DNA of 64,000 bases from Sclerotinia nivalis (GCA_029531795.1 JAPEIS010000001.1:7564001-7628000), one strand, 5' to 3'; positions 1-11,450 are shown, counted from the stretch's first letter. Translations and numbers: made by a program. Notes: generated by a model from the letters alone, not told the origin.

Positions 1-1092
1 ACTTGCATGTCGAGACCAACTACAGGAGATTATATGCTCTGTCCCTCTAATGCTGCTCCACATCCACTACCATGGGGGTCGGCTGAATTCATCGGTCTCG
101 GTTTCTCCGTCTTTATTACTATCATCCTCTGCGAACGATTTGGTTCTCCTATCATGAAGTCACTCGCCGTCGTCCTGGGTCTCTTGGTAGGTTGCATTAT
201 CGCAGCAACATGTGGATATTTCGACAGTAGTGGAATTACTGCAGCCCCAGTCGCATCATTCATCTGGGTTAAAACTTTTCCTCTCAGCGTATATGGGCCT
301 TTCATATTACCACTCCTAGCCATTTATCTCATTCTAATGATGGAAGCCATTGGCGACATTACTGCCACCTGCGACGTTTCTCGACTCCAAGTCGACGGCA
401 AACTATTCGATTCCCGCATCCAAGGCGGTGTCCTAGCTGATGGACTCAACGGAATGTTAGCAGGACTCTGCACAATAACCCCCATGTCAACCTTTGCTCA
501 AAACAACGGTGTTATCGCTCTCACACGTTGCGCCAACCGAAAAGCCGGATTCGCAGCATGTTTTTTCCTCATCGTCATGGGCGTCTTCGCTAAATTTGCC
601 GCGGCCATCACATCGATCCCCGATGCCGTTCTAGGCGGCATGACAACCTTCCTCTTCGCAAGCGTAGCCGTATCCGGTCTCCGCATCATTGCCACCGTCC
701 CCTTCACCCGTCGCACAAGATTTATCCTCACGGCATCTCTAGCGCTAGGATATGGTGCCACGCTCGTCCCAACGTGGTTTTCGTACGTCTTCACGTATTC
801 CGGGGATAATAGGGCGAAAGCGGGATTTTTCGATGCCATTGTCCTGGTTCTCGAAACGGGATTTGCGGTCGCGGCGTTTGTGGCTGTGTTGTTGAATTTG
901 GGGTTGCCGGAGGAGAGTGAGGATGAGGAGATTGAGAGTTTGGCGGGCGATTTGGGGGAGAGGGAGAGGGAGGAGAGGGAGAGGGAGTTGGAGTTGGAGA
1001 TGGAGATTAGAGGGGAGAGGGGTTTTGGGGAGGGGGTGGAAGGTGGAAGTTTTGAGATGGGGAAGGCGGAGGTGGGGAGGGAGGGAAAGTGA
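1..1092 (+). CDS. Xanthine/uric acid permease (UapA/UapC type, NAT/NCS2 family), 3' part only
   Basis: Proton-coupled plasma-membrane transporter for oxidised purines. The reading frame is open to base 1, so the gene starts left of the window and the first in-window ATG (7) is not a real start. The NAT signature QNNGVIALTR lies at about 499-528, followed by the CANRKAG motif; the GDITATCDVS motif lies at about 352-381. Several hydrophobic helices precede and follow these motifs, as in UapA. No intron is needed in this part. The tail from about 905 on is odd: a long Glu/Arg-rich low-complexity stretch encoded by purine-only DNA, longer and more repetitive than the UapA tail. Family assignment is firm from motif identity; whether it is UapA or UapC cannot be decided here. 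Confidence 0.93.
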   Translation, partial: TCMSRPTTGDYMLCPSNAAPHPLPWGSAEFIGLGFSVFITIILCERFGSPIMKSLAVVLGLLVGCIIAATCGYFDSSGITAAPVASFIWVKTFPLSVYGPFILPLLAIYLILMMEAIGDITATCDVSRLQVDGKLFDSRIQGGVLADGLNGMLAGLCTITPMSTFAQNNGVIALTRCANRKAGFAACFFLIVMGVFAKFAAAITSIPDAVLGGMTTFLFASVAVSGLRIIATVPFTRRTRFILTASLALGYGATLVPTWFSYVFTYSGDNRAKAGFFDAIVLVLETGFAVAAFVAVLLNLGLPEESEDEEIESLAGDLGEREREERERELELEMEIRGERGFGEGVEGGSFEMGKAEVGREGK

Positions 1093-1447
1093 GGCGTTCT
1101 GATGGGATGGGATGTTGAGAGTGTTTTTTTATCGCTGGGGATTTATTTGGAAAAGGAGTTTTTGGTTTTGGGGTTATTTATTGTATGAATGTACAGTATG
1201 TATGATTGATTGTATAATAAGATTGGAAAACTTGTATCTATCTATTATTGAATATTATTCAAACTAGATTAGGAATTGAGAATTAAGAATAGAGAATCGA
1301 GAATTTATAAATATAAAAATAAGATATAATAAATAGAACTTCAAGATTAGTAGTATAAATTATTGTAAGTTTTACTATTGCAAGTTTTATTATTGTTTGG
1401 AAATATTAATGGGAATGTGTGATGTGGGTTGTTATTGGGGATCTTGG

Positions 1448-1527
1448 GGATAGAGGGATAGAGGGATAGAGGGATAGAGGGATAGAGGGATAGAGGGATA
1501 GAGGGATAGAGGGATAGAGGGATAGAT
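1448..1527. repeat. 8-bp minisatellite, unit GGGATAGA, about 10 copies
   Basis: Head-to-tail copies of GGGATAGA are visible with essentially no mismatches, which suggests recent expansion by slippage. Confidence 0.95.
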
Positions 1528-1695
1528 AAGAGGAGTACATAAGGAGATAGGTTTGGAAAATGGGAATTGAGAATTGTTGTTGGATTTTGGTATGAAAGGA
1601 TTTTGGTATGAGGGAGGGTAAGGGTATAAGAAGAATCGATAATAGATCTTTTGATGATATAAATTGAATATATTGGAAATATGGAGAATGTGAGG

Positions 1696-1753
1696 AGAGA
1701 GGAGGGGAAAGAGAGGAGGGGAAAGAGAGGAGGGGAAAGAGAGGAGGGGAAAG
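1696..1753. repeat. 14-bp tandem repeat, unit GAGAGGAGGGGAAA, about 4 copies
   Basis: Four near-perfect copies of a purine-only unit follow one another directly. This fits the general purine bias of the + strand here. Confidence 0.9.
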
Positions 1754-2276
1754 AGAAGAAGGGATAAGTAGATTTGGGGGGCTGGGGGTTGAGGATTGAC
1801 GAGGTTGTGGTTTTGGGAGTGGGAGCCGGAGTGGGAGTTGGATAATTTATTGAATAGGATGGGGATAACGATAGAGATGGCAATGGGTATGGCTTGTTTT
1901 ATTTTGTTTTGTGATGGGATAGGATGGCGATGATAGTATTTTAACACTAGACTCGACGTTTAGTGATTCATGATTGGTTTTATATTCATTCTTATACTAA
2001 ATACCCCGAGCTGAGACGTCTCTTGGTTTAATAATAGATGATAAAACTGCTAGTTAGTATAAATCCGAGAAATGAATGGGAATAATAAGGATTATGAAAT
2101 AGATTGGAAGAATGAATATAGAAGAATGGGTTTGGGAATTCGATTTAATTTTTGTTGGGATACATATTTAGATACTAGATATTAGATGGTGGATAGGAGA
2201 TGTTGAATTCTGATAGTAGTAGATCCGAGTTCATTATATTGGATCTTGGATATCGGATCTGGATGGATGGTTTTTG

Positions 2277-2332
2277 AAGTGATGAAGTGATGAAGTGATG
2301 AAGTGATGAAGTGATGAAGTGATGAAGTGATG
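2277..2332. repeat. 8-bp tandem repeat, unit GAAGTGAT, about 7 copies
   Basis: Perfect head-to-tail copies of GAAGTGAT in an AT-rich spacer; no gene function visible. Confidence 0.92.
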
Positions 2333-2996
2333 AGGGTTTTGTAAGAATATATGAGATTAACGTGGTAAATAACTTCTATAAGAAACAGTGTTTCTAGAAC
2401 CATTGCTTTTCAAAGATACCCGTACCTTTCTCTCTAGAAAGAGTTGTCTTTTTGAAATGCTTTTGCAGGGTTTTAGGGGCTTAGGTTTGGGTTTTGGGAA
2501 GAAAGGAAAGGAGTGAGGAGGATGTTTATTGGATGACTTCCATGATTTTAGCAGGATATCTAATAATCTTGGCTAGAAAACTAGATGTAAACTTTCAGCA
2601 TCTGAATATTTTGACTGGATTTAAAAATCAAAAAGGCTTCTTATTGTTGGATGGCAGCCCGGACTATGGGATATCGTGGACCGTTTCAGTTTAGAGATGC
2701 TGTGGAAGGGGCTGGTATTTATTAAAATGTTGGATGGGAAAGTGCTAGCAATATCAGAATTTTTGGGAGATAGAAGTGTAATGGAATGATGGGTAAGTGG
2801 GACTTCCACTAATATGCAAGTTCGAAAGTATGCGAAGAGAAAGCCATGCAAATCATAGATTGAAACAATTGAACAAATTCAAATATGAACAAAAATTGCC
2901 ATATATTCAACCGCACTTCATGTTCTAACATGTATCTACGTTCAATTCTCTAAGCGCTGCACTCATCCATTCATACAAAATCACCGTTCTGAAACC

Positions 2997-3686
2997 CTAC
3001 TGAACTAACAGCTCCACAACCCTATCCCCCTTCTTCTGTTCCCATAACTCCCAAAATTTGGTCGCAATATGATTTGGGTTATTAACTGGCTCCTGTTCAC
3101 TAACTGGTCCCCCAACCATCACAAGTGCAACATGTACTTCGTCCTTCGTCTGCTCAATCAATGACTTGACCAAATTCGCCTGAGCGGCTTTTGCCATACT
3201 CAAAGAAAAGACAGGCGCAAAAGGTTGATAGATAATAGGTGACGAGGTAACAAAAAGCGAAGGATGAGAATCAGGTTTTTCCTTCGCTAATGCTTGCAAG
3301 CCGGGAAGCAATACTTTGGCCGTAGTATAAAGTCCCAAATTGGGAATCTTGAAATCTTCCAAAATATCCTCCTCTTTGTATTCTCCGAAATTTCCGTAGC
3401 TGACTCGGGCCGCGTTGTATACTACCACTTCTGGGGACCCGACTTCTTTCTCGGCTTTTTGGAGTGCGGATGTTAGACCTAATGTGTCCATGACATCGGC
3501 TGTGTAGGTGTGGATTGAAACGGATGGGGCCGCGGTGGTAATGAATTCGCTAGATGCGGTCAAGGTGGTTTGACTGCGTGCGAAGAGCGCAATGTGGGTG
3601 AAGTTGTGGGTCGCGAAAAGGCGGGGGATGTGAGATCCGATCATGGGACCCGTACCAATGATGAAAAGAGGACCTGGAGTAGACAT
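2997..3686 (-). CDS. Short-chain dehydrogenase-like protein with altered active site
   Basis: A 229-residue Rossmann-fold protein. The N-terminus MSTPGPLFIIGTGPMIGSH carries a glycine-rich nucleotide-binding turn of GxGPxIG type instead of the classical TGxxxGIG, and the NAARVSYG stretch corresponds to the NNAG motif. A TSSP stretch sits where the catalytic Ser is expected. The usual YxxxK is replaced by LSMAK (in FSLSMAKAAQ), so the Lys is kept but the Tyr is not. I chose the ATG at 3686 because it gives the normal SDR N-terminus; the frame is open upstream to 3848 but encodes a hydrophobic extension unlike the family. No intron is needed. From general knowledge, fungal SDR-like proteins with this FSLSM.K variant form their own subgroup; substrate unknown. 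Confidence 0.85.
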   Translation of the reverse strand: MSTPGPLFIIGTGPMIGSHIPRLFATHNFTHIALFARSQTTLTASSEFITTAAPSVSIHTYTADVMDTLGLTSALQKAEKEVGSPEVVVYNAARVSYGNFGEYKEEDILEDFKIPNLGLYTTAKVLLPGLQALAKEKPDSHPSLFVTSSPIIYQPFAPVFSLSMAKAAQANLVKSLIEQTKDEVHVALVMVGGPVSEQEPVNNPNHIATKFWELWEQKKGDRVVELLVQ

Positions 3687-4709
3687 GATGAAGATTTGTG
3701 AGTTTGAAAGATGTGAGTCTTTGGATTGGGGAAATAAAGTATTTGTCTGGAGAGTGGTATGAAATAGGCTTATGTGAAGGGGTTTAACTGTGAGGAAGAA
3801 TATTACCATATATATTGTGATCGCCCCGCTAAGGAAGGGTGGATACACTAAGCTATATTTATGTAAGGATTCATTTCATGGTCATTTGTAACCAAATGTA
3901 AATGCTGCATTCCAAGTGCTCCATAACGCCATGATTCTAGGGTTGTGGTGTCATTAAGACGATGGACGGGTAGTTGTCGTATGTATCTGGTTGGCGGGTA
4001 AGAGTCAATGGTCCTTGTCCTAGACAAACAAGGTATACGCCGCCGGGTCTGAACTGCTTTTGATACAAAGGTAGAAGAATATGAATTCTCGGTGTCGAGT
4101 TACCCATAGTAAACGTATCTTACCTATCAGTCCATGTTGTGGTATCATTGTTGCTCTTCATCGCTAATATGGCAAATATACAATGTGACGTTCATGTACT
4201 CCTAGAGAAGCTTCTCATCCTGTATATACAGACAAGCCCTGATACTGCATCAAATGCATGTCAAGGAACCTAGGGTGATGATTTCGAATCGTCTATATAC
4301 CCCAAATAAACATATAGCTATAGCATGAGGAAGAGCTAAGAATAACGGATGTAAGTAATTCCGCAATTGACCCCAAATTAGAAGATGGATTGAAGTGAAG
4401 GTGAAGCCAAAGAAGCTCTGCTGCTTACGTATGATTCCCGGCTGCTAGCGTGTCTTAGTGCCAACTAAGAATTCTGTTTGATAGATAACAGAAATACTTT
4501 ACATAATGTCTAGGTTACACGTCATTACAGTCTTTTGTCTACGTTGTCATTGTTGGTTATTATGCACTCTGGACGCTATGAAATGAGAAAATGAAGTGTG
4601 TGCAATACATGGTACTTTAACGTTAACATCGGAATATGGATTTCAAAGACTGACACGTGCAATTTCATTCCAGTCATCAAGATTTGAGCATTACCTCAAT
4701 TTTGAATTG
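3687..4709. other. Intergenic spacer without recognised gene
   Basis: Promoter side of the dehydrogenase-like gene and 3' flank of the nitroalkane oxidase gene. No ORF with coding character, no RNA gene and no repeat array seen. Confidence 0.6.
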
Positions 4710-6117
4710 CTAATTTAAAGGTTGAGAAGGGCCATAGGTCGAAGCCCAAGGGTCATACGATTTTGATGCCATCAACTCCTGCATATGTCTTCTACGCATA
4801 CCTACATTACCACCGTCAAAAATGGGTAAAACGATGGCCGTGTTCAAAAGGTCTCGGAAGGGCTGCTCAGTGCTGTAGGCAGTTCTATGATAGGTAGTTA
4901 GTGACTGCCATAGTTTGAGAAGAATAGTACGACTGGCTACTTACACCCCAACAGCACTGATGGCTTCTGTGACTGCTTTAACGCTCTCTTCCGAGCAATA
5001 AATCTTTGCCGCTAATGCCAATTCACGCCTGGCATTATAATCACCTGGTCCATTCTGGAGGGCATGAGCTGCTTTCCATGTCAAAGCTCTGGAAGCTTCT
5101 GTCTTCATCTTAATACCACTCAGGATATCTGCAAATGCTTGTCTTGATAATAGATCTTCTGCTCCTCTGCGATTGTCAACCTTGGCAAAGGCTAAAGCTG
5201 CTTCGAAGGCGGCCCGCATAACACTGACACTCATGGCACCAACCAAAATAGCCGAAAAATCGAATGCTCGTAACACCACAGGAACACCTTGACCTGGCGG
5301 ACATAGGACGTTCTTTGTAGGAACTCTCAAATTGGTGTATTTGATATGTGGGCCAGAACACGCAGGGTGTCCTGTAGTTAGGACATGTTTGAGTGTTTTG
5401 AATGCGCCCTTTTCATTTCGTTCAATATCGGCTCTACTCACAAGAAGTATCATGACAGCGTCAGCAGGTTTATCGGAGGTAACACTTGTGTCGCGGCAGA
5501 CCACACATTGAAGGTCTGCACCTTCGAAGTCCCAGCCTGCACAATTAGTTGCCCACATCTATATTTCAAATTAGCTTCACTTCTGATATCGAGCCAACTT
5601 TCCCTCAAGTTCTCCATACCTTTTCTCCATTAAGTACCCATTCATCACCCTCAAGTGTGGCATTTGTGTTGAGACCTGGAGCACCTTTCTCCAAGAAGTT
5701 GGCAACTCCTCCTGGTTCAGAGAATACCAAACTCGCTAGTGGTGCCCCTTCACCATTCAAAAATGGTTCCAAGAATTCTTTATGCTCTTCCTTTCCAGCC
5801 AAATTTAATGGAGTCAAACCCAGCGCGGTGGAATAGATCGTTAAAGACGCGGAAGGATCAACGGCATACATCTCCTCAACTAAGATAGCTGCTTCAGTCA
5901 AGCTTCCAGCTGCACCTCCAAGATGAGGTGCTATGAAGCCCTTGATCATGCCACCAGCGGTCGCATCACTATAAAAAGGCTTCAATGCTTGAAATTGTTG
6001 CTCATCTTTCTTTGCGGAATAAACTTTCTTGATATCTTTGAGAGAGCCAGCAGCGAATGCAGCTGTATGTCTTCGAATGCCATCTTCGGTCGCAGAGAGT
6101 TGAAAATCAATAGGCAT
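4710..6117 (-). CDS. nao: Nitroalkane oxidase (acyl-CoA dehydrogenase superfamily flavoprotein)
   Basis: Predicted 428-residue FAD enzyme that oxidises primary/secondary nitroalkanes to aldehydes or ketones, nitrite and H2O2. Exons, minus strand: 6117-5620, 5558-4945, 4884-4710; introns of 61 and 60 bp with GTATGG...ATAG and GTAAGT...ATAG ends, the second with a CACTAAC branch site. The joined protein keeps phase throughout. Features matching Fusarium nitroalkane oxidase rather than true acyl-CoA dehydrogenases: Asp394 in PIFDGGN where acyl-CoA dehydrogenases have Glu (Fusarium Asp402), Arg401 seven residues later (Arg409) and Ser268 in DFSAILVGAM (Ser276), all offset by the same eight residues. 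The GEKMWATN flavin-site stretch spans the first splice junction. First ATG is 6117; the frame upstream has only TTG. Activity is inferred from these residues. Confidence 0.9.
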
Positions 6118-6833
6118 ATTTTCGGATTGCCAATTAAACAATCGTTTGAAAGTTGAAAATATTGTTTAGGAAGTTCCCGGATATGGAGAAAGGTACAGAA
6201 TGCTTGTTGATTTTTGCAGGTTTTTGGGGACAAAAGCAAGATTCGAGAATTGGTGGAGCTCACGAAATATTTTGAACTTTATGAGGGGGTGACATTCCGA
6301 GCTTGGACCAGCGCTTATAATAATAATTCAGAGTGCGGAATGTCAAACTGGCATGATGTTAGGCGACAGGGTTGGTCCGATGGCGCTGACACACATTGCT
6401 GACCTGCTTCTTGGCCGATAAATTCTGCAGGCATATTGATTTTTCAACCATTCATACCACGATCCTATTGTAACACATGCCTTTGGACCCGAACTGAACC
6501 GCCTCATTCCAAGATTCTAGGAGTATGATCTTTGTATCCTCCACACGAATCTCGATATGTTTTTATTTCCTCAACAGACAAAGCTAAAACCCCGTTTAGG
6601 ATTCGCATAAGTGAGATTATCGGCTTGTACAATTGCTTTCGAGAGTGATAGCTATTGGTCATTTTTCTACCATGTCTCCTGTGACATTGCCGCGCAGCGC
6701 CTGACATTAAGTATTGGGACTGGCCTTTCACCTCATCTTTTTCCTGCACAAAATTTGCATATATCTCCTCAAAATACTTACTACTTGTATTCTCTCCAAA
6801 GTTCCATTTCTGTTTTTTCCCAGTCAAGTCTCA
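6118..6833. other. Intergenic spacer
   Basis: Region between the start of the nitroalkane oxidase gene (minus) and the broken membrane-protein gene (plus). Overlapping ORFs on both strands lack coding character; nothing else seen. Confidence 0.55.
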
Positions 6834-8004
6834 ATGTCGGCCGCAGACTTCAATATACCGCATGATTCCAAGGTGAATCAGATATTGGGCGTATATTCTA
6901 CAATGTTGTTGATCACTACATTGGTCGTAGCGGCCAGAGTGTGGACTTCAAGCTCATGGCTGGTGTATACTTGCTGCTTGGGTTTTGGCTGTAGCCTTTG
7001 ACTTTGATCCGATCAATCGTAAGTTTTCCTAAAAATATGAGTGGTATCTTTTGTTTCTTTTTGGATCATGTCATCGTTTTTGAGGGCGGAGAATGACCTC
7101 GAAGCATGGATGTGACTGACCTGTTTAATAGAAGTAAAATTTGGATCGGGTCGACATATATATGATTTACCTGAAAGTACGAACTTCATGGGTCTCTTGA
7201 GGTGTATTCAGCAAGCAAAGTTGTCAACCTCCCGCCATAATAAGACAAATTCAAGCTCTATTATTTCGGCGAGATTCATCTATTCCATCTGCATCGCTGT
7301 CACAAAAGTAGCTATCCTCATCTTGCACCTCCGTCTGGCCATTTCTAAAGTACCTCAAACCATTATCTGGGGCGTAAGGGCTTTTGTGATACCCACACCT
7401 TTCTCCTTCGTTATTACGACCACTTTTCAATGTACGCCAATTTCACAGGCATGGGAACAACCTGTTATGGATAAAGGACATTGCATTGGAGTTAATGCTT
7501 TGCTTTACGCTAATGCTGCTTTGCACATTCTTCAGGTTTTGATAGTTTACATTTTACCAATGAAAATTTGGCATCAAATTCAGATACCGAAGAGGAAGAA
7601 ATATGCCTTGATGTCGTTTTTGCAGTGGGTGGTTTTGTTGTTGTGACGGATGACCAGACTTTATTATGTGCGGGGTGCTCAGGCATCACGGGATCCTTCT
7701 TATGAGTACTTGCCTTTTTTTATCGGTATTCTTATGAAAGTTTTAGTCTAACAATGTAGGCGGTGCCGTCTGGTCGAGCATCGAATGCAATATCGGCATA
7801 GTATGCGCCTCCGTCCCACCTTTCAAACCACTCTTCGACCGCTTCTTCCTCTCGCTGATAAGTCGTCCCGTTGGTGCATCTCATCCTAAGAGACCTTCTA
7901 GACTGGAGTTACGGCATAATGCCGGAAACTACATCAAGCAAAATAACAAGAACGAATATGAGTTAGAAAGTGGGAAGAAAAGAAAAGTGGAGAACTACTT
8001 ATGA
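6834..8004 (+). pseudogene. Broken rhodopsin-domain (PTH11-like) integral membrane protein gene
   Basis: Family of fungal seven-helix membrane proteins. Recognisable blocks in order: MSAADFNIPHDSKV (start 6834), LLITTLVVAARVWT, then in another frame WVLAVAFDFDPIN ending at a GTAAGT donor (7019); exon 2 from 7132 gives VKFGSGRHIYDLPES, AVTKVAILILHLRL, TTFQCTPISQAWEQP and LPMKIWHQIQIPKRKK; exon 3 gives GAVWSSIECNIGIVCASVP. Lesions: a frame change between RVWT and WVLAV; after ALMSF the expected VGGFVVV is in the +1 frame while RLYYVRGAQASRDPSYEY returns to the original frame after a TGA; and the intron needed at 7726-7759 is only 34 bp. Several independent lesions argue for a pseudogene rather than a sequencing error. 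Confidence 0.8.
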
Positions 8005-9072
8005 GGGCAAATATCAAAGGGATTTGGTTAATAATATTGAAGGAGGAGATACGATTTATTTGGGAATGATAGTGAAGAGAGATTGAAAGGGGTGATGCCC
8101 CAAGAAGTGGCGGGTAATGAGGATATTTATAAGAGTATGCAGATTGGGATTGGGGCTAGTAGGATACCCATTGAGAGGTGATTGTGAGTAAGAGAGCAAA
8201 TGATGGATGTGTAATGAAGAACGATTTTAAGGTATGGTTTGGTATGGCAAGGTTGGGTTAATAATGATGTGTATTACCTGTACCTGCAACTGTACTTGGG
8301 CTTAGGGTTCAAGAATTATTCAAGACTCGATTTTTGAAGGACTTATGTTTAAAGAGAGAGAGAGAGAGATGTGTAAATTCTCTAGAACAATTTTGTACAT
8401 TACCTTGTTTAGAATGTGTCTAAACTTTGTCTTTTTCTTGCTGTCTTAATGTTTTGGCATTGTTTTATTGTTTTGCTCATGATTGTCTATGCTTTGTCTT
8501 CTCACTTCCAGATTCTCCCCCTTTCTGCTTATGATAACCATAATGGGCAAAGGATTTCGGGCTTTAGATATTAGACTTTAGACTTTTAGAAATTGCTTAA
8601 GTAGAATTGGCAATTGGGAGATGAGAAGGGAATAAAATCTAGTGAGGGGTAATCCGTAACCTTAAATGCATGATGGATTATTTGACAAGACGAAAGAGAG
8701 GAGAGAGATGGAAATCAAAAACAGGCTTTGGGTGTGAGTGAGATGAGAAATAAGAAATGTATATATGGGTGATAGATCTTTCTTCTTTTATGAGAAGTAT
8801 GCTTATGAGAAGTTTAAATTGTGAATAAAATTAACCAAAATCGAAAAAAATATGTCAAATATATAGATACGAAATAAGTACACAAGGAAAAGGAAAGAAA
8901 AGATCAGTTTATTTGTATGTGAAATATCTAGATCATTCATACCATTCATACCATCTCCCGCACGCATCCACATATAGAACAAACACGCATCTCCCACCCA
9001 AATACTCTTAATTCTAATTCTCATCTTCATTCTCATCCTTAGCTAACTAATGTAAGGTTACCCAAACAGAAG
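8005..9072. other. Gene-free AT-rich spacer
   Basis: No gene recognised. A short GA run lies near 8359-8369. Short ORFs are AT-rich and without features. Confidence 0.6.
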
Positions 9073-9261
9073 ACCATCACCATCACCATCACCATCACCA
9101 TCACCATCACCATCACCATCACCATCACCATCACCATCACCATCACCATCACCATCACCATCACCATCACCATCACCATCACCATCACCATCACCATCAC
9201 CATCACCATCACCATCACCATCACCATCACCATCACCATCACCATCACCATCACCATCACC
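9073..9261. repeat. Hexanucleotide array (ACCATC), about 31 copies
   Basis: Essentially perfect CACCAT repeat over about 189 bp. Every frame on both strands is open: the plus strand reads poly-His, Pro-Ser or Thr-Ile type dipeptides, the minus strand Gly-Asp, Met-Val or Trp/Asp dipeptides. No start or splice context links it convincingly to a gene, so it is annotated as a microsatellite. Confidence 0.97.
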
Positions 9262-9363
9262 CACCAAAACCATTGAAAAAACCACACATCCTAATCATTG
9301 ATCACTCCAGTGCTCCAGTGAGCTACTAACCTTATCAACCATACTCCCAATATTAATACTCGA

Positions 9364-9618
9364 TTACGGAGTACCTAGTATAACACTTCTGTATTTACCT
9401 ACCTTCTTTCCTTGATCAAAATATCGAATATCCGTGTGGACTTGTTTCATACCCCCGTAGGTTAGCTGGACGAGGATTGTTTGGAAATCCTTGAAAATGG
9501 TTAGGGAGGGGAATTGATGGCTTAACTTAGAGCAAGCATATTTTTCGGGGTCGAAACTTTGTGGAGGTTTTGAGGGATAAGAATCATGGCACTTTTTTGA
9601 TATGTAAGGTTTAACCAT
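9364..9618 (-). CDS. Small hypothetical protein, 84 residues
   Basis: ATG at 9618, stop at 9364. The protein is Lys/Ser/Pro-containing, without low-complexity runs, membrane segments or recognised motifs. A GTAGGTAAATAC donor-like site lies in the codons after YFDQGKK, so the last residues may be intron and the real gene could run on toward the CACCAT array. Not recognised; could be chance. Confidence 0.3.
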   Translation of the reverse strand: MVKPYISKKCHDSYPSKPPQSFDPEKYACSKLSHQFPSLTIFKDFQTILVQLTYGGMKQVHTDIRYFDQGKKVGKYRSVILGTP

Positions 9619-9922
9619 ATTTAAAGAGTTGGGAGCGAAGAAGGGGATTGAAAGATAGCTGGTGATTGTTTATAGTGAGAATATGTGTCATTATTTGCAG
9701 ATATTTCGGTGGTTCTTGGGAAATTGGACATATCCTTATAAACAACTTTGGGACTCCGGAGCTCAACTTAGGAAATTTTATATTATAAGTGCACTTTGAA
9801 AGATGTTTTGGACGAGTTAAAGCAAATAATCATGTTCGTTGTGCTATTTAATTCATGTACTTTGGTAGTCTCCGTGTACCGACTGAGATGTGTATTCTTC
9901 CCACCACACGCAGCGCGTAGGC
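9619..9922. other. Spacer at the 3' side of THI4
   Basis: About 300 bases without a supported gene; it contains the 3' flank of THI4, which ends at 9923. An ORF at 9796-10014 on the plus strand lies over the last THI4 exon and is a shadow. Confidence 0.55.
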
Positions 9923-11215
<1,293 letters not shown>

Positions 11216-11419
11216 TTATTTTACCTGCAGGAAATTAGTGACGTCCATGAGGACGGAATGGAAGAGCATGATCCTTTCGCCGGTATTATCCAGATCAAGT
11301 TCATATAACCGTATAATCTCAGAACGACCCCTCATCAGCGGCACTCTCATTTCATCCTCCTCAATAAGATGGTAAATGAAAGGCAAGCTGACGATTCGTA
11401 GGATCGAACACCGGTTCAT
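11216..11419 (-). other. Upstream ORF in the unspliced THI4 leader, 67 codons
   Basis: ATG at 11419 reads through the riboswitch and stops at 11216, 19 bases before the THI4 start. In unspliced leader RNA it would capture scanning ribosomes; splicing from 11450 removes its ATG. This matches the known logic of fungal thiamine riboswitches, in which retained intron sequence carries inhibitory upstream ORFs. The peptide itself is probably irrelevant. Confidence 0.6.
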
Positions 11420-11450
11420 GCGAGAGTTACTTATACAATTGATGATCTAC
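11225..11450 (-). other. Probable 5'UTR intron of THI4 enclosing the riboswitch
   Basis: Donor candidate AAG|GTAGAT at 11450 (alternative GTAACT at about 11431), branch-like GTCACTAAT at about 11240, acceptor CTGCAG at 11225, then a short leader and the ATG at 11197. Removing it deletes the upstream ORF start and the aptamer. Boundaries are inferred from consensus only. Confidence 0.6.
11266..11340 (-). promoter_or_regulatory. TPP riboswitch in the THI4 leader
   Basis: On the minus strand the conserved THI-element blocks are present in order: GATGAGGGG at the P1 5' side, CTGAGA (complement of 11317-11322), and GAACTTGATCTGGATAATA followed by CCGGCGAAAGGATCATG. The aptamer lies 70-140 bases upstream of the THI4 ATG. 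In Neurospora and Aspergillus such elements control alternative splicing of the leader intron; the same arrangement fits here. Confidence 0.95.

Larger units (their letters stand above)
1093..2996. other. Gene-free, purine-rich spacer with minisatellites
   Basis: No convincing gene. The + strand is strongly G/A-rich and contains three tandem arrays listed separately. Long ORFs on the minus strand between 1347 and 1947 are Ser/Pro/Leu low-complexity translations of these repeats. A 66-codon ORF at 2494-2694 has no recognisable features. Confidence 0.7.

Noticed and set aside
1347..1947. Two overlapping long minus-strand ORFs, Ser/Pro/Leu-rich
   Set aside because: They translate the 8-bp and 14-bp tandem repeats; low complexity and no motif.
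6504..6827. 107-codon minus-strand ORF before the rhodopsin-type pseudogene
   Set aside because: Featureless, and overlaps the leader of the better supported plus-strand gene remains.
9073..9261. Possible CRISPR-like array
   Set aside because: No spacers between units; simple hexanucleotide repeat in a eukaryotic genome.
9039..9287. Minus-strand ORFs of Gly-Asp or Met-Val dipeptides
   Set aside because: Pure translation of the CACCAT array; every frame is open there.
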